The translations under genes were made by a program, and so were the position numbers. A stretch of 64,000 bases of DNA from Boseongicola sp. (GTDB taxonomy: Bacteria; Pseudomonadota; Alphaproteobacteria; Rhodobacterales; Rhodobacteraceae): positions 62,001 to 126,000 of the forward strand of contig JAPPCV010000114.1 in the NCBI GenBank assembly GCA_028824715.1, written 5' to 3'. The notes below the pieces were generated by a model. It had not been told where the DNA came from. It saw only the letters and a program-made list of their open reading frames with translations, and searched no databases. Within the stretch, counting starts at the first letter, position 1. The number at the start of each line of letters is the position of its first letter. Positions 47,761 to 57,636 of this stretch are shown here, piece after piece.

Positions 47761-47924
47761 CGCGCCCTGCCGCGTTCGACATCGAACGGTTCTGCATCGG
47801 CCTTGTGCGGGCCGAATTGTCGGCAATGGACATTCCTCAATGCTGCACGTATGCCCTGCCGCCAAGGAGGGTCGGGCCTTTGGTCGGGGCGCGGGATGAA
47901 CGGGACGCGGACGAGCAGGCGAAA

Positions 47925-48737
47925 ATGGCGGTAGGACTGTTTGACAGCGGGCTTGGTGGCCTGACGGTCCACAAGGCCGTGGCACAGCGGCTTCCCAACG
48001 TGCCTCTCGTCTATTTTGGCGACAACGCGCACACGCCATACGGGGTTCGTGACGTCGACGACATCTACAAGTTGACCACTCAGGGGGTGTCCCGGCTGTT
48101 TCAGGCTGGCTGCGACCTTGTCGTGCTCGCCTGCAACACGGCGTCGTCGGCCGCGCTCCGCCGAATTCAGGAAGACTGGGTTCCGTCGGACAAGCGGGTG
48201 CTTGGCGTCTTCGTGCCGTTGATCGAGGCCCTGACCGAACGGCAATGGGGTGACAATTCGCCGCCCCGCGAAGTCGAGACGAAGAACGTGGCGCTTTTCG
48301 CGACGCCGGCAACAGTCCGGAGCCGTGCGTTCCAGCGCGAGCTGGCATTCCGTGCGATCGGCGTTGACGTGGAGGCGCAAGCCTGCGCAGGCATTGTTGA
48401 TGCCATCGAAGAGGGCGACATGATTCTGGCTGGCGCGCTTGTGCGGAGCCATGTCGAAGCGCTGAGGCGAAAGATGCCAATGCCGGAGGCGGCAGTTCTT
48501 GGGTGCACACACTACCCGATCGTCGAGGATGAATTCAGGGCGGCTCTGGGACCTGGCGTCAAGGTGTTCAGCCAGCCGGCCCTTGTGGCTGACAGCCTGG
48601 CCGACTATTTGCAACGGCATCCCGAAATGCGTGGCACTGGCGAGATCCCCATGTTCCTGACTACTGGCGACCCGCAACGTGTTACCGACCAGGCGACCCG
48701 GTTTCTCCGACGGAAGACGGAGTTTCACGCAGCGTGA
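47925..48737 (+). CDS. murI: Glutamate racemase
   Basis: A 270-residue Asp/Glu racemase giving D-glutamate for peptidoglycan. The two catalytic Cys are in [11 protein letters not shown] and [20 protein letters not shown] and [12 protein letters not shown] are also diagnostic. ATG 47925 has CAGG upstream; the frame to 47805 is not needed. It is followed by argC 56 bp downstream. Confidence 0.96.
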   Translation: MAVGLFDSGLGGLTVHKAVAQRLPNVPLVYFGDNAHTPYGVRDVDDIYKLTTQGVSRLFQAGCDLVVLACNTASSAALRRIQEDWVPSDKRVLGVFVPLIEALTERQWGDNSPPREVETKNVALFATPATVRSRAFQRELAFRAIGVDVEAQACAGIVDAIEEGDMILAGALVRSHVEALRRKMPMPEAAVLGCTHYPIVEDEFRAALGPGVKVFSQPALVADSLADYLQRHPEMRGTGEIPMFLTTGDPQRVTDQATRFLRRKTEFHAA

Positions 48738-48793
48738 TTGCCGCGCGAACCTTGTCGCGCTAGACACTCATGATTTCCCGAAGGAGGGCCCGG

Positions 48794-49822
48794 ATGCCCC
48801 ATCACGTCGCCATTCTTGGCGCCAGCGGATATACAGGCGCCGAACTCGTTCGGTTGATCTCGACACACCCGTCGATCCGGGTCGCTACGTTGACCGGAGA
48901 CCGGAAGGCGGGCCAGCCGATGTCAACGGTGTTTCCGCATCTTGGGCACATGAATCTGCCTGACCTGATCGCCATCGATCAAGTGGATTGGTCAGGAATT
49001 GACCTGGCATTCTGCGCACTCCCGCACGCAACAAGCCAGGCCGTCGTACCTTCCGTTCCCCGGCATGTTAAGGTCGTCGACCTTTCCGCCGATTTTCGGC
49101 TGCATGACTCCGACGCCTACGAGACGTGGTACGGCAAGCCTCATGCGGCAATGGAACTGCAGCAAGACGCGGTTTACGGGCTGACGGAGTTCTATCGTGA
49201 GGACATCCGGTCAGCGCGGCTTGTCGCGGGCACTGGCTGCAACGCGGCAGCTGGCCTCTATGGCTTGCGGCCTCTATTCATGGAGAAGTGCATAGATTTC
49301 GACGACATCGTTCTGGACCTGAAGGCGTCCGTGTCCGGTGCGGGGCGGTCGCTTAGGGAACATCTGCTGATGGCCGAGATGGAAGACAGCGTGTTGCCGT
49401 ATTCAGTGGGTGGCACTCATCGGCATCTCGGGGAATTCGATCAGGAACTGGCAAAGCTGGCAGACGGCAAGCCTAAAGTCACGCTTACGCCGCACCTTCT
49501 GCCCTCCACGCGAGGCATTGTCATGACCTGCTACGTGAAAGGCGTGCCTGAGCGGATTCATGCGGCACTGGAGAAGGTCTACGGCGGCGAGGTCTTCATC
49601 CATGTCCTGCCGTTCGGCCAGGTTCCGCAGATGAAGCATGTGCGGGCCTCGAACTTCTGCTACATTGGCGTGGTGGGTGACCGGCGCGAGCGGGTCGCGA
49701 CCGTGATTGTCGTGCTAGACAACTTGACGAAGGGATCGAGCGGGCAGGCGATCCAGAACGCGAACCTGATGTTGGGCGAAGACGAAACAGCCGGCCTCAT
49801 GGCCGCACCCGTCTATCCGTGA
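48794..49822 (+). CDS. argC: N-acetyl-gamma-glutamyl-phosphate reductase
   Basis: A 342-residue NADPH enzyme for the third step of arginine synthesis. It has the Rossmann motif [16 protein letters not shown], the catalytic Cys in [18 protein letters not shown], and [14 protein letters not shown] with the conserved His. The Rhodobacterales-type variant AGTGCNA replaces the PGCYP of other ArgC proteins. ATG 48794 follows AAGGAGGG at a good distance; the frame to 48770 is an extension. It is followed by ccmE. Confidence 0.95.
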   Translation: MPHHVAILGASGYTGAELVRLISTHPSIRVATLTGDRKAGQPMSTVFPHLGHMNLPDLIAIDQVDWSGIDLAFCALPHATSQAVVPSVPRHVKVVDLSADFRLHDSDAYETWYGKPHAAMELQQDAVYGLTEFYREDIRSARLVAGTGCNAAAGLYGLRPLFMEKCIDFDDIVLDLKASVSGAGRSLREHLLMAEMEDSVLPYSVGGTHRHLGEFDQELAKLADGKPKVTLTPHLLPSTRGIVMTCYVKGVPERIHAALEKVYGGEVFIHVLPFGQVPQMKHVRASNFCYIGVVGDRRERVATVIVVLDNLTKGSSGQAIQNANLMLGEDETAGLMAAPVYP

Positions 49823-50009
49823 AACATCGGCTCCCTTGGGTGATGATCGTGGGCCTTATGCAGTCACGGTTTGTCCCATTGCCGCGGCATCCTGGATCGG
49901 AGGCCAAGAATGCAACCACGCGCCATTGGTCCTGCAGGAAATCGCCACGTCGATTTGCCAGCCATCGGATGCGGAGCCCCCTATCATCTCTCTTGCACGG
50001 TGTGCGCGG

Positions 50010-50459
50010 ATGAAGGGCCTGAAGAAGCAGCGCCGCATACAGGTCCTTGCAATGGCGGGCGCCTGCCTTGCCGGCATGTTGGTCGCGCTTTGGTTCTTGC
50101 CAAAGGATGCATTCCAGTTCTTTCGGTCCCCGAGCGAAGTCCTGGCCGCACCGCCCGCGAAGGACGAGTATTTCCAGCTGGGCGGGCTGGTGAAGGACGG
50201 CTCGATGACAGGGGTTGACGGCGTGAGGTTCTCCTTTGTGGTCACCGACGGCGCTGCGGAGGTTCCCGTGACATATGTTGGCGGAGATCCGGCCCCAGAT
50301 CTGTTCGGAGAGGGGCAGGGGACCATAGCAAAGGGGCACTACGTAGACGGCGTGTTTCGGGCCGATGACCTCCTCGCCAAGCACGACGAGACCTACATGC
50401 CCGTGGAGGTGATCGATGCCTTGAAGGAACAGGGCGTATACCGGAAGCCGGACAGTTAG
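50010..50459 (+). CDS. ccmE: Cytochrome c maturation heme chaperone CcmE
   Basis: A 149-residue membrane-anchored periplasmic protein. An N-terminal helix (IQVLAMAGACLAGMLVALWF) is followed by the OB-fold domain FQLGGLVKDGSMT and VPVTYVGGDPAPDLFGEGQG. The heme-binding His is in LAKHDETYMPVEV. It passes heme to CcmF. Only ccmE is in the window; ccmF and ccmH, which usually follow, are replaced downstream by the Lol-like cassette. ATG 50010 is preceded by a weak ribosome binding site. Confidence 0.94.
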   Translation: MKGLKKQRRIQVLAMAGACLAGMLVALWFLPKDAFQFFRSPSEVLAAPPAKDEYFQLGGLVKDGSMTGVDGVRFSFVVTDGAAEVPVTYVGGDPAPDLFGEGQGTIAKGHYVDGVFRADDLLAKHDETYMPVEVIDALKEQGVYRKPDS

Positions 50460-50722
50460 ATGCAATGCACTTGCCTTGAGGAGATTCTTGTGTCGGGACG
50501 GCAGATCATCACATCCTCAGGAGGACTTCGTCATGGGCCGGAAAGATGGCACTTTGCCTGCGGCGGACATGCGGCATGTCGGTGACAGGCTTCGATCGAT
50601 GGATTGCAATTCCGAAGCGCACGGCCCAGATGCATCTTGACAACCGAATCGCCCGGTCCGAATTTCCGATTGTTGTGCGAGCGCTGATTGGGCAATCGTG
50701 CAAGACGACGAGTGGGCCCGCG

Positions 50723-51508
50723 ATGTTACAGGAACCCTTCCGCCGATCGATCCTTGCAATGCTGCTTGGTACAACCGTCGCACTGTCAGCAGGCGCTCTT
50801 GTTCCGAACATGGCCGTGGCTCAGGACGCGAGATCGATCTTGCGGGCGACCTTCGACAACTGGCGCGCAGACAGCAGCCACTTGACGACGTCGATGACGA
50901 TCAATCGCGCCTCGGGCACGCGCAACCTGACGATGAAGAGCTGGACGCAGGGCGAAAAGAAGGCGCTTGTCCGATTCACCGCACCGGCCCGCGATGCCGG
51001 CAATGCGACCCTGCAGGTTGGCAATTCAACCCATGTCTTCAATCCAAAGCTCAACCAGGTCATCAAGCTGCCCGCCAGCGCCATGTCGCGGAGCTGGATG
51101 GGGTCGGACTTTTCCTATGACGATCTGGCTCGGTCGGACAAGGTGATCGACGACTACACGCATACGCTGAAAGGCATGGTCAACGTCGCGCGCGGCCGGG
51201 CGCATGTGATTGAATCAGTTCCCAAGCGAGGTGTTCCGGTGGTCTGGGGCAAACAGGTTCTGACGATCCGCACGGACGGCGTATTGATGGAAGTCGAATA
51301 TTACGATCAGGTCGGCAAACGCGTCAGGGTCATGACAACCGACCGCGTCGGCAGGATCGGCGGACGCCCCTATCCGGTCGTGATGACCATGCGGACGGAT
51401 GCCAAGCCCGGGCAGTTCACGCGCCTCACCACTGAATCGGCCGAGTTTGACATCCCCATCCCCTCATACCTGTTCACCAGGTCAAACCTTCAGAACCCAC
51501 GGGACTGA
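50723..51508 (+). CDS. LolA-like outer membrane lipoprotein-sorting protein
   Basis: A 261-residue periplasmic protein with a Sec signal peptide (ILAMLLGTTVALSAGALVPN, cleaved about AVA-QD). The mature domain has TSMTINRASGTRNLTMKSWT, KKALVRFTAPARDAGNATLQ and RSWMGSDFSYDDLARSD, followed by VIESVPKRGVPVVWGKQVL. This pattern fits the COG2834/LolA-like group, a barrel with a hydrophobic pocket that carries lipid or lipoprotein. It is distinct from the general LolA (about 200 residues). It is the first gene of a five-gene run with two permeases, an ATPase and an outer-membrane protein. The ATG has only a weak ribosome binding site. Confidence 0.8.
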   Translation: MLQEPFRRSILAMLLGTTVALSAGALVPNMAVAQDARSILRATFDNWRADSSHLTTSMTINRASGTRNLTMKSWTQGEKKALVRFTAPARDAGNATLQVGNSTHVFNPKLNQVIKLPASAMSRSWMGSDFSYDDLARSDKVIDDYTHTLKGMVNVARGRAHVIESVPKRGVPVVWGKQVLTIRTDGVLMEVEYYDQVGKRVRVMTTDRVGRIGGRPYPVVMTMRTDAKPGQFTRLTTESAEFDIPIPSYLFTRSNLQNPRD

Positions 51509-51511
51509 CCC

Positions 51512-52729
51512 TTGATAGCCGCGCTCGCCTGGCGAAATATCTGGCGCCAACCAATCCGAACCTCGCTGTCGGTCCTCGGCATGGCGTTCACGTCGATGCT
51601 TCTGGTGTTCATGCTGTCCCTTCAACTTGCGGCCTACGACACGATGAAGTCCAGCATGCTGCGCATCGCCGACGGATTCGGCCAGTTTCAGATCGAGGGC
51701 TACAAGGACGACCCCGAGATGGACAAGGTCATTGCCGACCCGGCGGCGCTATTGGCCGACCTTGAGAGTGTTTCCGGCATCACGGTGGCAGCGGCCCGCG
51801 GAACCGGTTTCGGGCTATTGGCCAGCGGGGAGCGCAGCTTTGCTGTCGCCATTCTCGGGATCGACCCGGCGCTTGAGCCGGATGTTTCGACATTGTCTGG
51901 CCTGGTCGAGCGGGGCCGCAGCCTCGCGCCCGATGACCGCGACGCGATCGTGCTGGGCGACGGACTGGCGCGCAATCTGCGATTGGGTCTCGGCGACCAC
52001 GTCGCGCTTTTGGGTTCTGGACTCGATGGTTCGGTGGCCGTCGACGTTCTGGAGGTGGTCGGGATATTCAAGTCCAAGGTCCCCGAGCTTGACCGCGCCT
52101 TCGCGCAGATGCCGCTTGCGCGGTTTTCCGAGACATTTCTGATGGCAGGCGGCGTCCATGCCATTGCGGTTGCCGGAGAGGATCTGCCGGACGTGGTGCG
52201 GGCCGAGCCCGGGCTGCGGGAAGTCGCCGCACGGCATGGGGTGGTGTATCTCAACTGGGCCGAACTGCGGCCCGATGTTGAGGAGGCCATCGCGGCCGAC
52301 ATGATCACCGCGATCATGATCTATGTTACGCTGGTGGTGGTCGTCGTCTTCATCACCCTCAACACGCTGTACATGTCGGTCCTGGAGCGCACGCGCGAAT
52401 TCGGGGTTCTTCTGGCGATCGGGATGAAACGCCGCTGGATCGGTCGCATGGTCTGGATGGAAATGATCTTTCTCTCGCTGTTCGGCAACGGGCTGGGCAT
52501 CCTGCTTGGCATGGCCCTGACCTATTGGGTGCAGCAGGTCGGCATCGCCATTGAAGGATTGTCCGAGATTTATGAATCATGGGGAATGCCGGCAAGGTTC
52601 TATCCGGCGATGACACCGTTCCGCGTGCTGTTCGGGCCGCTTGCGATTGTCCTTTCCATCGCGGTTCTGGGCATCGTGCCCTATAGCCGCGTTCTTGGGT
52701 TGGAACCGGTGAAGGCAATGGCTTCATGA
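51512..52729 (+). CDS. FtsX/LolE-type ABC permease 1
   Basis: A 405-residue permease beginning at TTG 51512, 3 bp after the LolA-like gene. One N-terminal helix (IRTSLSVLGMAFTSMLLVFM) is followed by a large periplasmic domain (about 40-260), then three helices at MITAIMIYVTLVVVVVFITL, EMIFLSLFGNGLGILLGMAL and FRVLFGPLAIVLSIAVLGIV. This is the MacB/LolE four-helix topology. SVLERTREFGVLLAIGM is the coupling-type cytoplasmic segment. It is paired with the second permease. Confidence 0.9.
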   Translation: MIAALAWRNIWRQPIRTSLSVLGMAFTSMLLVFMLSLQLAAYDTMKSSMLRIADGFGQFQIEGYKDDPEMDKVIADPAALLADLESVSGITVAAARGTGFGLLASGERSFAVAILGIDPALEPDVSTLSGLVERGRSLAPDDRDAIVLGDGLARNLRLGLGDHVALLGSGLDGSVAVDVLEVVGIFKSKVPELDRAFAQMPLARFSETFLMAGGVHAIAVAGEDLPDVVRAEPGLREVAARHGVVYLNWAELRPDVEEAIAADMITAIMIYVTLVVVVVFITLNTLYMSVLERTREFGVLLAIGMKRRWIGRMVWMEMIFLSLFGNGLGILLGMALTYWVQQVGIAIEGLSEIYESWGMPARFYPAMTPFRVLFGPLAIVLSIAVLGIVPYSRVLGLEPVKAMAS

Positions 52730-53955
52730 TCGACGGCCTCAATACCATGCTGCCGCTCGCCTGGCGAAACCTGTGGCGGAACCCGCGTCGCACCGGCATC
52801 ACGCTGATCGTTGTGGCCATCGGGGTTTGGTCGATCCTGTTCTTCAATGCATTCATGATTGCCTGGGCCAAGAGCTCGAAGGAAACGACACTTCAACTTC
52901 TTCTCGGGTCAGGACAGATCCATGCCGAAGGCTACATGGACGATCCTTCAATTGAGAAATTGATGGATCCACCCGACCTGGACCTCACCTCGGCACTGGA
53001 TTTACCCGCCGTAGCCGACTGGACAACCCGCGTCGTCGTCCCGGGGGTGGTTCAAAGCGAGTACAAGACCTTGCCGGCCACAATTGTCGGCGTCGACCCG
53101 ACGGCCGAGGCACGGATTTCGTCGATCCCCGGCAAGATCGCCGAAGGTCGATATCTGAACAGCAGCGATGACGACTCGGCCGTCTTGGGGCTGCACATGG
53201 TCGAGCGGCTGAAAACCGGGCTTGGTCGCCGCGTGATCCTGATGTCGCAGAACACCGCGGGCGCGATGTCCGAACAGAGCTTCGACGTGGTTGGCATCTA
53301 CGACGCCGACAAGGCGACCGAAGACCTTTATGTCTTCACCGGACGCGCGGCGTCGCAAGCGTTCCTGGGCCTTGAGGGCGAGATCGCCCAGATCGTCTTC
53401 GTTCTGCAGGAGGAGATGGCATTGGAGGACACCATCGCGGCGATGGCCGACGCGGCACCCGACCTTGACGTCCGCAGTTGGAGAGACCTCAACCTGTTCC
53501 TGGCCTCTATGGACAGCTACATGCGTGTCTTCATCCATGTCTGGCTAGGCATCGTCTTTGCGCTGATGGCGATCGGCATCATCAACACCCAACTGATGGC
53601 GGTCTTCGAACGAACGCAGGAATTCGGGCTGCTGCGTGCGCTTGGGATGAAGCCGCGTCGGGTTCTCTTGATGGTCACCATCGAAAACGCACTGCTGATA
53701 GGCGTCGGAGTGCTCTTAGGCATGGCCATGGCAGCCGTGACCATATGGTCGGTCAGCGACGGCATCGACTTCTCGGCCTTTGCCCGGGCCATGGAGATGG
53801 TTCAGACCGGCGAAATCATCTATCTTGATTACGAACCGGACGCATTCATCCTGTTCCCGGGCCTGATTTGGCTTCTTGGCATCTTGGTTGCTCTCTGGCC
53901 CGCGCGACGGGCCTCGAATTGCCGCCCGGTAGACGCCATGCGGCGAGAGACCTAG
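52726..53955 (+). CDS. FtsX/LolC-type ABC permease 2
   Basis: A 409-residue permease overlapping the first by 4 bp (ATGA). It has the same layout: RRTGITLIVVAIGVWSILFF, a periplasmic domain (NTAGAMSEQSFDVVGIYDAD in it), then VWLGIVFALMAIGIINTQLM, FERTQEFGLLRALGMKPRRV and FILFPGLIWLLGILVALWPA. The two permeases are related but clearly different, so the membrane part is probably a heterodimer, as in LolC-LolE. Confidence 0.9.
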   Translation: MIDGLNTMLPLAWRNLWRNPRRTGITLIVVAIGVWSILFFNAFMIAWAKSSKETTLQLLLGSGQIHAEGYMDDPSIEKLMDPPDLDLTSALDLPAVADWTTRVVVPGVVQSEYKTLPATIVGVDPTAEARISSIPGKIAEGRYLNSSDDDSAVLGLHMVERLKTGLGRRVILMSQNTAGAMSEQSFDVVGIYDADKATEDLYVFTGRAASQAFLGLEGEIAQIVFVLQEEMALEDTIAAMADAAPDLDVRSWRDLNLFLASMDSYMRVFIHVWLGIVFALMAIGIINTQLMAVFERTQEFGLLRALGMKPRRVLLMVTIENALLIGVGVLLGMAMAAVTIWSVSDGIDFSAFARAMEMVQTGEIIYLDYEPDAFILFPGLIWLLGILVALWPARRASNCRPVDAMRRET

Positions 53956-53968
53956 GAAGGAACAAGGC

Positions 53969-54661
53969 ATGGATCCGATTGTCACCTGCCGCGGCCTGTC
54001 CAAGACCTTCGGAAAGGGCGAACTGGCGGTGCATGCGCTCAGGGATGTCGATCTGGACATCATGCCCGGCGACATTGCGACGCTTGCCGGGCCGTCGGGG
54101 TCGGGCAAGACGACGCTTCTCAACATGATTGGCGCCCTTGACGAGCCGACCTCGGGCGAGGTGTCCGTTGGCGGGCAACCGCTGAGCGGGATTTCCCGGT
54201 CCGGGCTCTCGGACTTGAGGCTATCGAAGATCGGCTTTGTCTTCCAGTCTTACAACCTGATCCCGGTCCTGTCGGCGCGCGAGAACATCGAGTTCGTGCT
54301 GCAATTGCAGGGTGTTTCCGGTTCGGAGCGCCACGACCGCGCGATGGAGGCGATCAAGGAGGTCGGGCTTGCCGGCATGGAAGACCGCCGTCCCGGCAAG
54401 ATGTCGGGCGGGCAACAACAACGGGTGGCCGTCGCCCGTGCCCTGGTGTCTCGCCCGACCATCGTTCTGGCCGATGAGCCCACGGCCAACCTTGATTCAA
54501 AGAACGCGCTTGAGCTTGTCGACCTGATGCGGAACCTCAACCGCGAACACGGCACAACCTTTCTGATCGGAACTCACGACGTCAGGGTGATGGAACACTC
54601 AATGCGTCACATCGAAATGGTGGACGGAAGGATCGACAACGATGCGCGCAGCAGCGCCTAG
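53969..54661 (+). CDS. LolD/MacB-type ABC ATPase
   Basis: A 230-residue ATPase. Walker A LAGPSGSGKTTLLNMI, signature MSGGQQQRVAVARALV, Walker B VLADEPTANLDSKNALELVD and LIGTHDVRVMEHSMRHIEMV are of the LolD group that works with FtsX-type permeases. GGAAGGA precedes the start. It overlaps the next gene by 20 bp. It would drive release of a lipid or lipoprotein from the inner membrane to the LolA-like carrier. Confidence 0.92.
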   Translation: MDPIVTCRGLSKTFGKGELAVHALRDVDLDIMPGDIATLAGPSGSGKTTLLNMIGALDEPTSGEVSVGGQPLSGISRSGLSDLRLSKIGFVFQSYNLIPVLSARENIEFVLQLQGVSGSERHDRAMEAIKEVGLAGMEDRRPGKMSGGQQQRVAVARALVSRPTIVLADEPTANLDSKNALELVDLMRNLNREHGTTFLIGTHDVRVMEHSMRHIEMVDGRIDNDARSSA

Positions 54662-55868
54662 TGCGGTCATTCTTGCCTTAATCGTGGCAATGCCGGCCGG
54701 GGCCGATGACTTTCGTGTGCGGACCGAAGCTGGGCTGACGTCAAGCAGTGCGGATGCAACAAGTCTGGGGGCTGACCTGGGTTATCGGGGCACCCGGGCG
54801 GTGACCGCGAGCGCACGCCTCATGTGGGACAAGTTCGAGGGATCCTTTCGCCTTGAGGTTCACACACAGCTCAAGGCCGCGCATGGCAGCCAGATTGCCC
54901 TGGCGTCCGAATTGATGCCTTCCGAAGGCCCGCCACGGACATTGCTTGATCTAAGTGGCGACTGGTCGCAAGATCCTGATCAGAAAGTTGTCGGCGCCAT
55001 CGACCGTGCTTCGGTCGCCTACACCCGTGAGAGCCTGGTCTTGAAGGCGGGACGGCAAGCCATCACTTGGGGGAGCGGGTTGTTCTTTCACCCATCCGAC
55101 ATCGTGGCCCCGTTTTCGCCAGATGCGATCGATACCAGCTACAAGCCCGGCGTCGACATGCTCTACGCTCAATACCTTTTTGACAATGGCGCCGATGTCC
55201 AGGCCATTGCCGTCCCGCGCGCGGAAACTCACGGCGGATCAGTCGACATGGACCAAAGCACCTTGGCAATCCGCGGCAGTGCGACCCTGGGTAACCTAGA
55301 CGGTGCGCTCTTCTACGCTCGTGACCGTGGCGACAACGTGACGGGGCTGAACCTGAGCGGTCCATTGGGCGGGGCGTCCTGGAACGCCGAGTACGTCCAT
55401 TGGCGGCTTGCAGACGGCACCACGCATCCGTCCTGGCTCTTCAACATCACCAACTTCGGCACCTTTGGGGATTGGAACGTTTCCTATTTCGCGGAGTATT
55501 TTCGCAACGGCTTCGGCGTGGATGCCTCAGCGCCATTGGACGCTCTGCCAGCAAGCCTGACAAAGCGGATGTCGACCGGACAGGTCTTTTTCGGCGGGCA
55601 GGATTTCCTGGCGCCCGGGGGCCAGCTTCAGGTGACCCCTGATCTTTCGATCAGCCCAAGAGCAATCATCAGCCTGAACGACCGCAGCAAGCTTGCCATG
55701 GTCGGCATCAACTACGCGCTCGGCGACAACACCGATCTTGCTTTCGACATTTTCAGCCCGTTTGGCGCCGATGGCTCAGAGTTTGGCGGTCGCGAAACAT
55801 CAGCCGGATCGGGGACTTTTGCGGGCCCGGCGCGATCGGCGACGCTTCGCCTCATTCATTTCTTCTGA
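54642..55868 (+). CDS. Predicted outer-membrane beta-barrel protein (DUF1302-like)
   Basis: A 408-residue exported protein: signal peptide AVILALIVAMPAGADD, then alternating aromatic/polar strands throughout. Typical parts are GYRGTRAVTASARLMWDKFE, LVLKAGRQAITWGSGLFFHP, FNITNFGTFGDWNVSYFAEY and the C-terminal strand SATLRLIHFF, which ends with Phe as barrel proteins do. The central GRQAITWGS...FF segment resembles DUF1302/alginate-export barrels. I infer an outer-membrane channel or acceptor for whatever the upstream ABC/LolA-like system moves. No function is known to me. Confidence 0.7.
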   Translation: MRAAAPSAVILALIVAMPAGADDFRVRTEAGLTSSSADATSLGADLGYRGTRAVTASARLMWDKFEGSFRLEVHTQLKAAHGSQIALASELMPSEGPPRTLLDLSGDWSQDPDQKVVGAIDRASVAYTRESLVLKAGRQAITWGSGLFFHPSDIVAPFSPDAIDTSYKPGVDMLYAQYLFDNGADVQAIAVPRAETHGGSVDMDQSTLAIRGSATLGNLDGALFYARDRGDNVTGLNLSGPLGGASWNAEYVHWRLADGTTHPSWLFNITNFGTFGDWNVSYFAEYFRNGFGVDASAPLDALPASLTKRMSTGQVFFGGQDFLAPGGQLQVTPDLSISPRAIISLNDRSKLAMVGINYALGDNTDLAFDIFSPFGADGSEFGGRETSAGSGTFAGPARSATLRLIHFF

Positions 55869-56596
55869 TGTCATTCGGACGCGTCGCGAAAAGAGGGGAC
55901 GACTTGCGACAACAATGTTTCGGCTACGCGGACGCCTCTGGTTGGTCACAATCCGATTGGGAATTCCGTTGACTGAAACGTGGCAGTCCCAGCCCCGGCT
56001 GATTTCACGGGTCGGTGAGGTGGGCAACCCCAACGCCTCGCCGTGCAGATGCGCCAATCCCGGACGCCTCGTCATGTCTTTCCGCCCACGCGGCGGTCGT
56101 TCACGGGGCCGTAGGCCCAAAGCCTTTGCGAAGATCGGCGGGAAACCCGCCCTTCTGGCTGGCATGCACATGGCACGTTCCGCAGTTTCAGTCAACGATA
56201 TAATCGCCATCCGATTCTCCAGTTCCAGCCTGCAGTAGACCGTTCCAAGGAAATGTCGCGTGGTCTGGTCCTTCCGGTGCATTCACGATTGTAGCGGCAA
56301 TGCCGCAGCGTGCCTGAAGCCGCGCGAGAGTCATGACAGCAGTCCTCGCTTCCCCGGATGCCGGATTCCTCAACAGAACGGAAACTGGCCGCGCGCCAAG
56401 TCAGCGCATTGCTTGATGGCCGAAGATTCGAGGGAAGGCCCCTCGTACATTTGGGGCGGCACGGGGCGAACATCTTGCCGTTGACTGCCCGCGACATGAG
56501 AACAAGGCGACCACGCCAGTGAGGCAATCCCTCCGAACCTAAAGTGCAGACCTGCCCGTGACTGTGGGATGCGCCCGTCTCCCGACGTCTCTGTCC
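55869..56596. other. Gene-free region between convergent barrel and TetR genes
   Basis: About 730 bases. The overlapping open frames are basic and low in hydrophobic residues, with no motif I recognise. No hairpin followed by a T-run was seen. Confidence 0.5.
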
Positions 56597-57241
56597 TCAG
56601 GCTTGTGCCTGTTCCCGGGAGTCGACCTCAAGCAGCCCGTTAAGGATCACGTTGGCAATCTCGGACGCAATGTATTCCGCATTCAACGTGTCCGAATCCC
56701 CATGTTCGAGAAAGAACCGCACCTGCTTGCCCATGACGGCGTAATATTCTGTCATCGCCCAGATGTGGAACAGCAGCAAGACCGGATCGACAGGACGCAC
56801 GCGTCCGTCGGCAATCCAGCTCTCGATCAGCGAAGCAGAGCGTCGGACGTCTTCGCGCGACCGTATCCAGTGATCCTGCAACATGCCCGCGTCGCGCATG
56901 ACCTCGTTTGCAAACAGCTTCACCTTGTTGGGGTGTTCGAGCGAGAACCGGACCTTGCGGACGACATAGTCCCTCAGCACGGATTCGGGATCCCGGTTGA
57001 TGGCGCTTCCGTCAAACAGATCGGCCCAGATCCCGATGATCTGGTCGATGACGTCCTGGTACAGCTCTTCCTTGCCGCTGATATGGTAGTGAAGCTTCGT
57101 CTTTGTAAGCCCCGCGCGATCAGCGATGGCTTGGGTGGTGGTGCCGCGCAGACCATGCTCTGCGAATTCCGCAATAGCGGCCTCGCGGATCTTCTCGTTG
57201 AGCGCCTCGCGCTTTTGGGCGAAATCTGAACGTGATTTCAT
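56597..57241 (-). CDS. TetR-family regulator with RutR/YcdC-like C domain
   Basis: A 214-residue regulator. HTH: IREAAIAEFAEHGLRGTTTQ then AIADRAGLTKTKLHYHISGK. The C-terminal part (YQDVIDQIIGIWADLFDGSA, LRDYVVRKVRFSLEHPNKVK, LFANEVMRDAGML) is like TetR_C_3, the domain of the pyrimidine regulator RutR. ATG 57241 begins the family-like part; the upstream frame is not. It lies downstream of the catabolic operon at 57637-64000 on the same strand, with about 395 bp between, and may control it. I did not find a RutR-type TTGACCA...TGGTCAA box. Confidence 0.88.
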   Translation of the reverse strand: MKSRSDFAQKREALNEKIREAAIAEFAEHGLRGTTTQAIADRAGLTKTKLHYHISGKEELYQDVIDQIIGIWADLFDGSAINRDPESVLRDYVVRKVRFSLEHPNKVKLFANEVMRDAGMLQDHWIRSREDVRRSASLIESWIADGRVRPVDPVLLLFHIWAMTEYYAVMGKQVRFFLEHGDSDTLNAEYIASEIANVILNGLLEVDSREQAQA

Positions 57242-57636
57242 GTGCTGACCGGGCTGCAAGCCGTGGCACCGACCGGGATGTCGTCGGTGGGCATCATCGC
57301 CGCAACCTCGACTACGCAAAAGTTCGACGGTTCGTCTTTGGTATGCATCTTCCTTACCCGGTTGAGACGCGGAAAACCAGACAGCTTCCGAAGACATCGT
57401 GCCAACTTGAAGATGTCTTCCACCCCTGTTTCCGGCTCCTGTCAGGGTCATTCCGATCTGGTCGCGAAAGTACCTTGCCTGTGCCAAAGCCTGACCGTCC
57501 CCGGCGTCAATCGAGAATTCGCCAGCCTGCCCTATAGTCCGGCCTGCGCATTCGGGCAAGCCGCGGAAGCCGAGTTCCAGAAGTGCAAGGTCTTATTGTC
57601 ATGTCCAGGCGGAACGGCGTGCAGGCAGAACGGCGG
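57242..57636. other. Region upstream of the TetR gene
   Basis: About 395 bases between the NAD(P)H oxidoreductase stop and the TetR start. It should carry the TetR promoter. No clear repeat, hairpin or coding sequence was recognised. Confidence 0.5.

Noticed and set aside
49200-49260. ArgC suspected of a defective active site because PGCYP is missing
   Set aside because: The catalytic Cys is present in AGTGCNA, a normal variant among Rhodobacterales ArgC proteins.
50637-50665. TTGACA at 50637-50642 as the promoter of the Lol-like cassette
   Set aside because: The -35 is perfect, but no acceptable -10 is found at 16-19 bp spacing.
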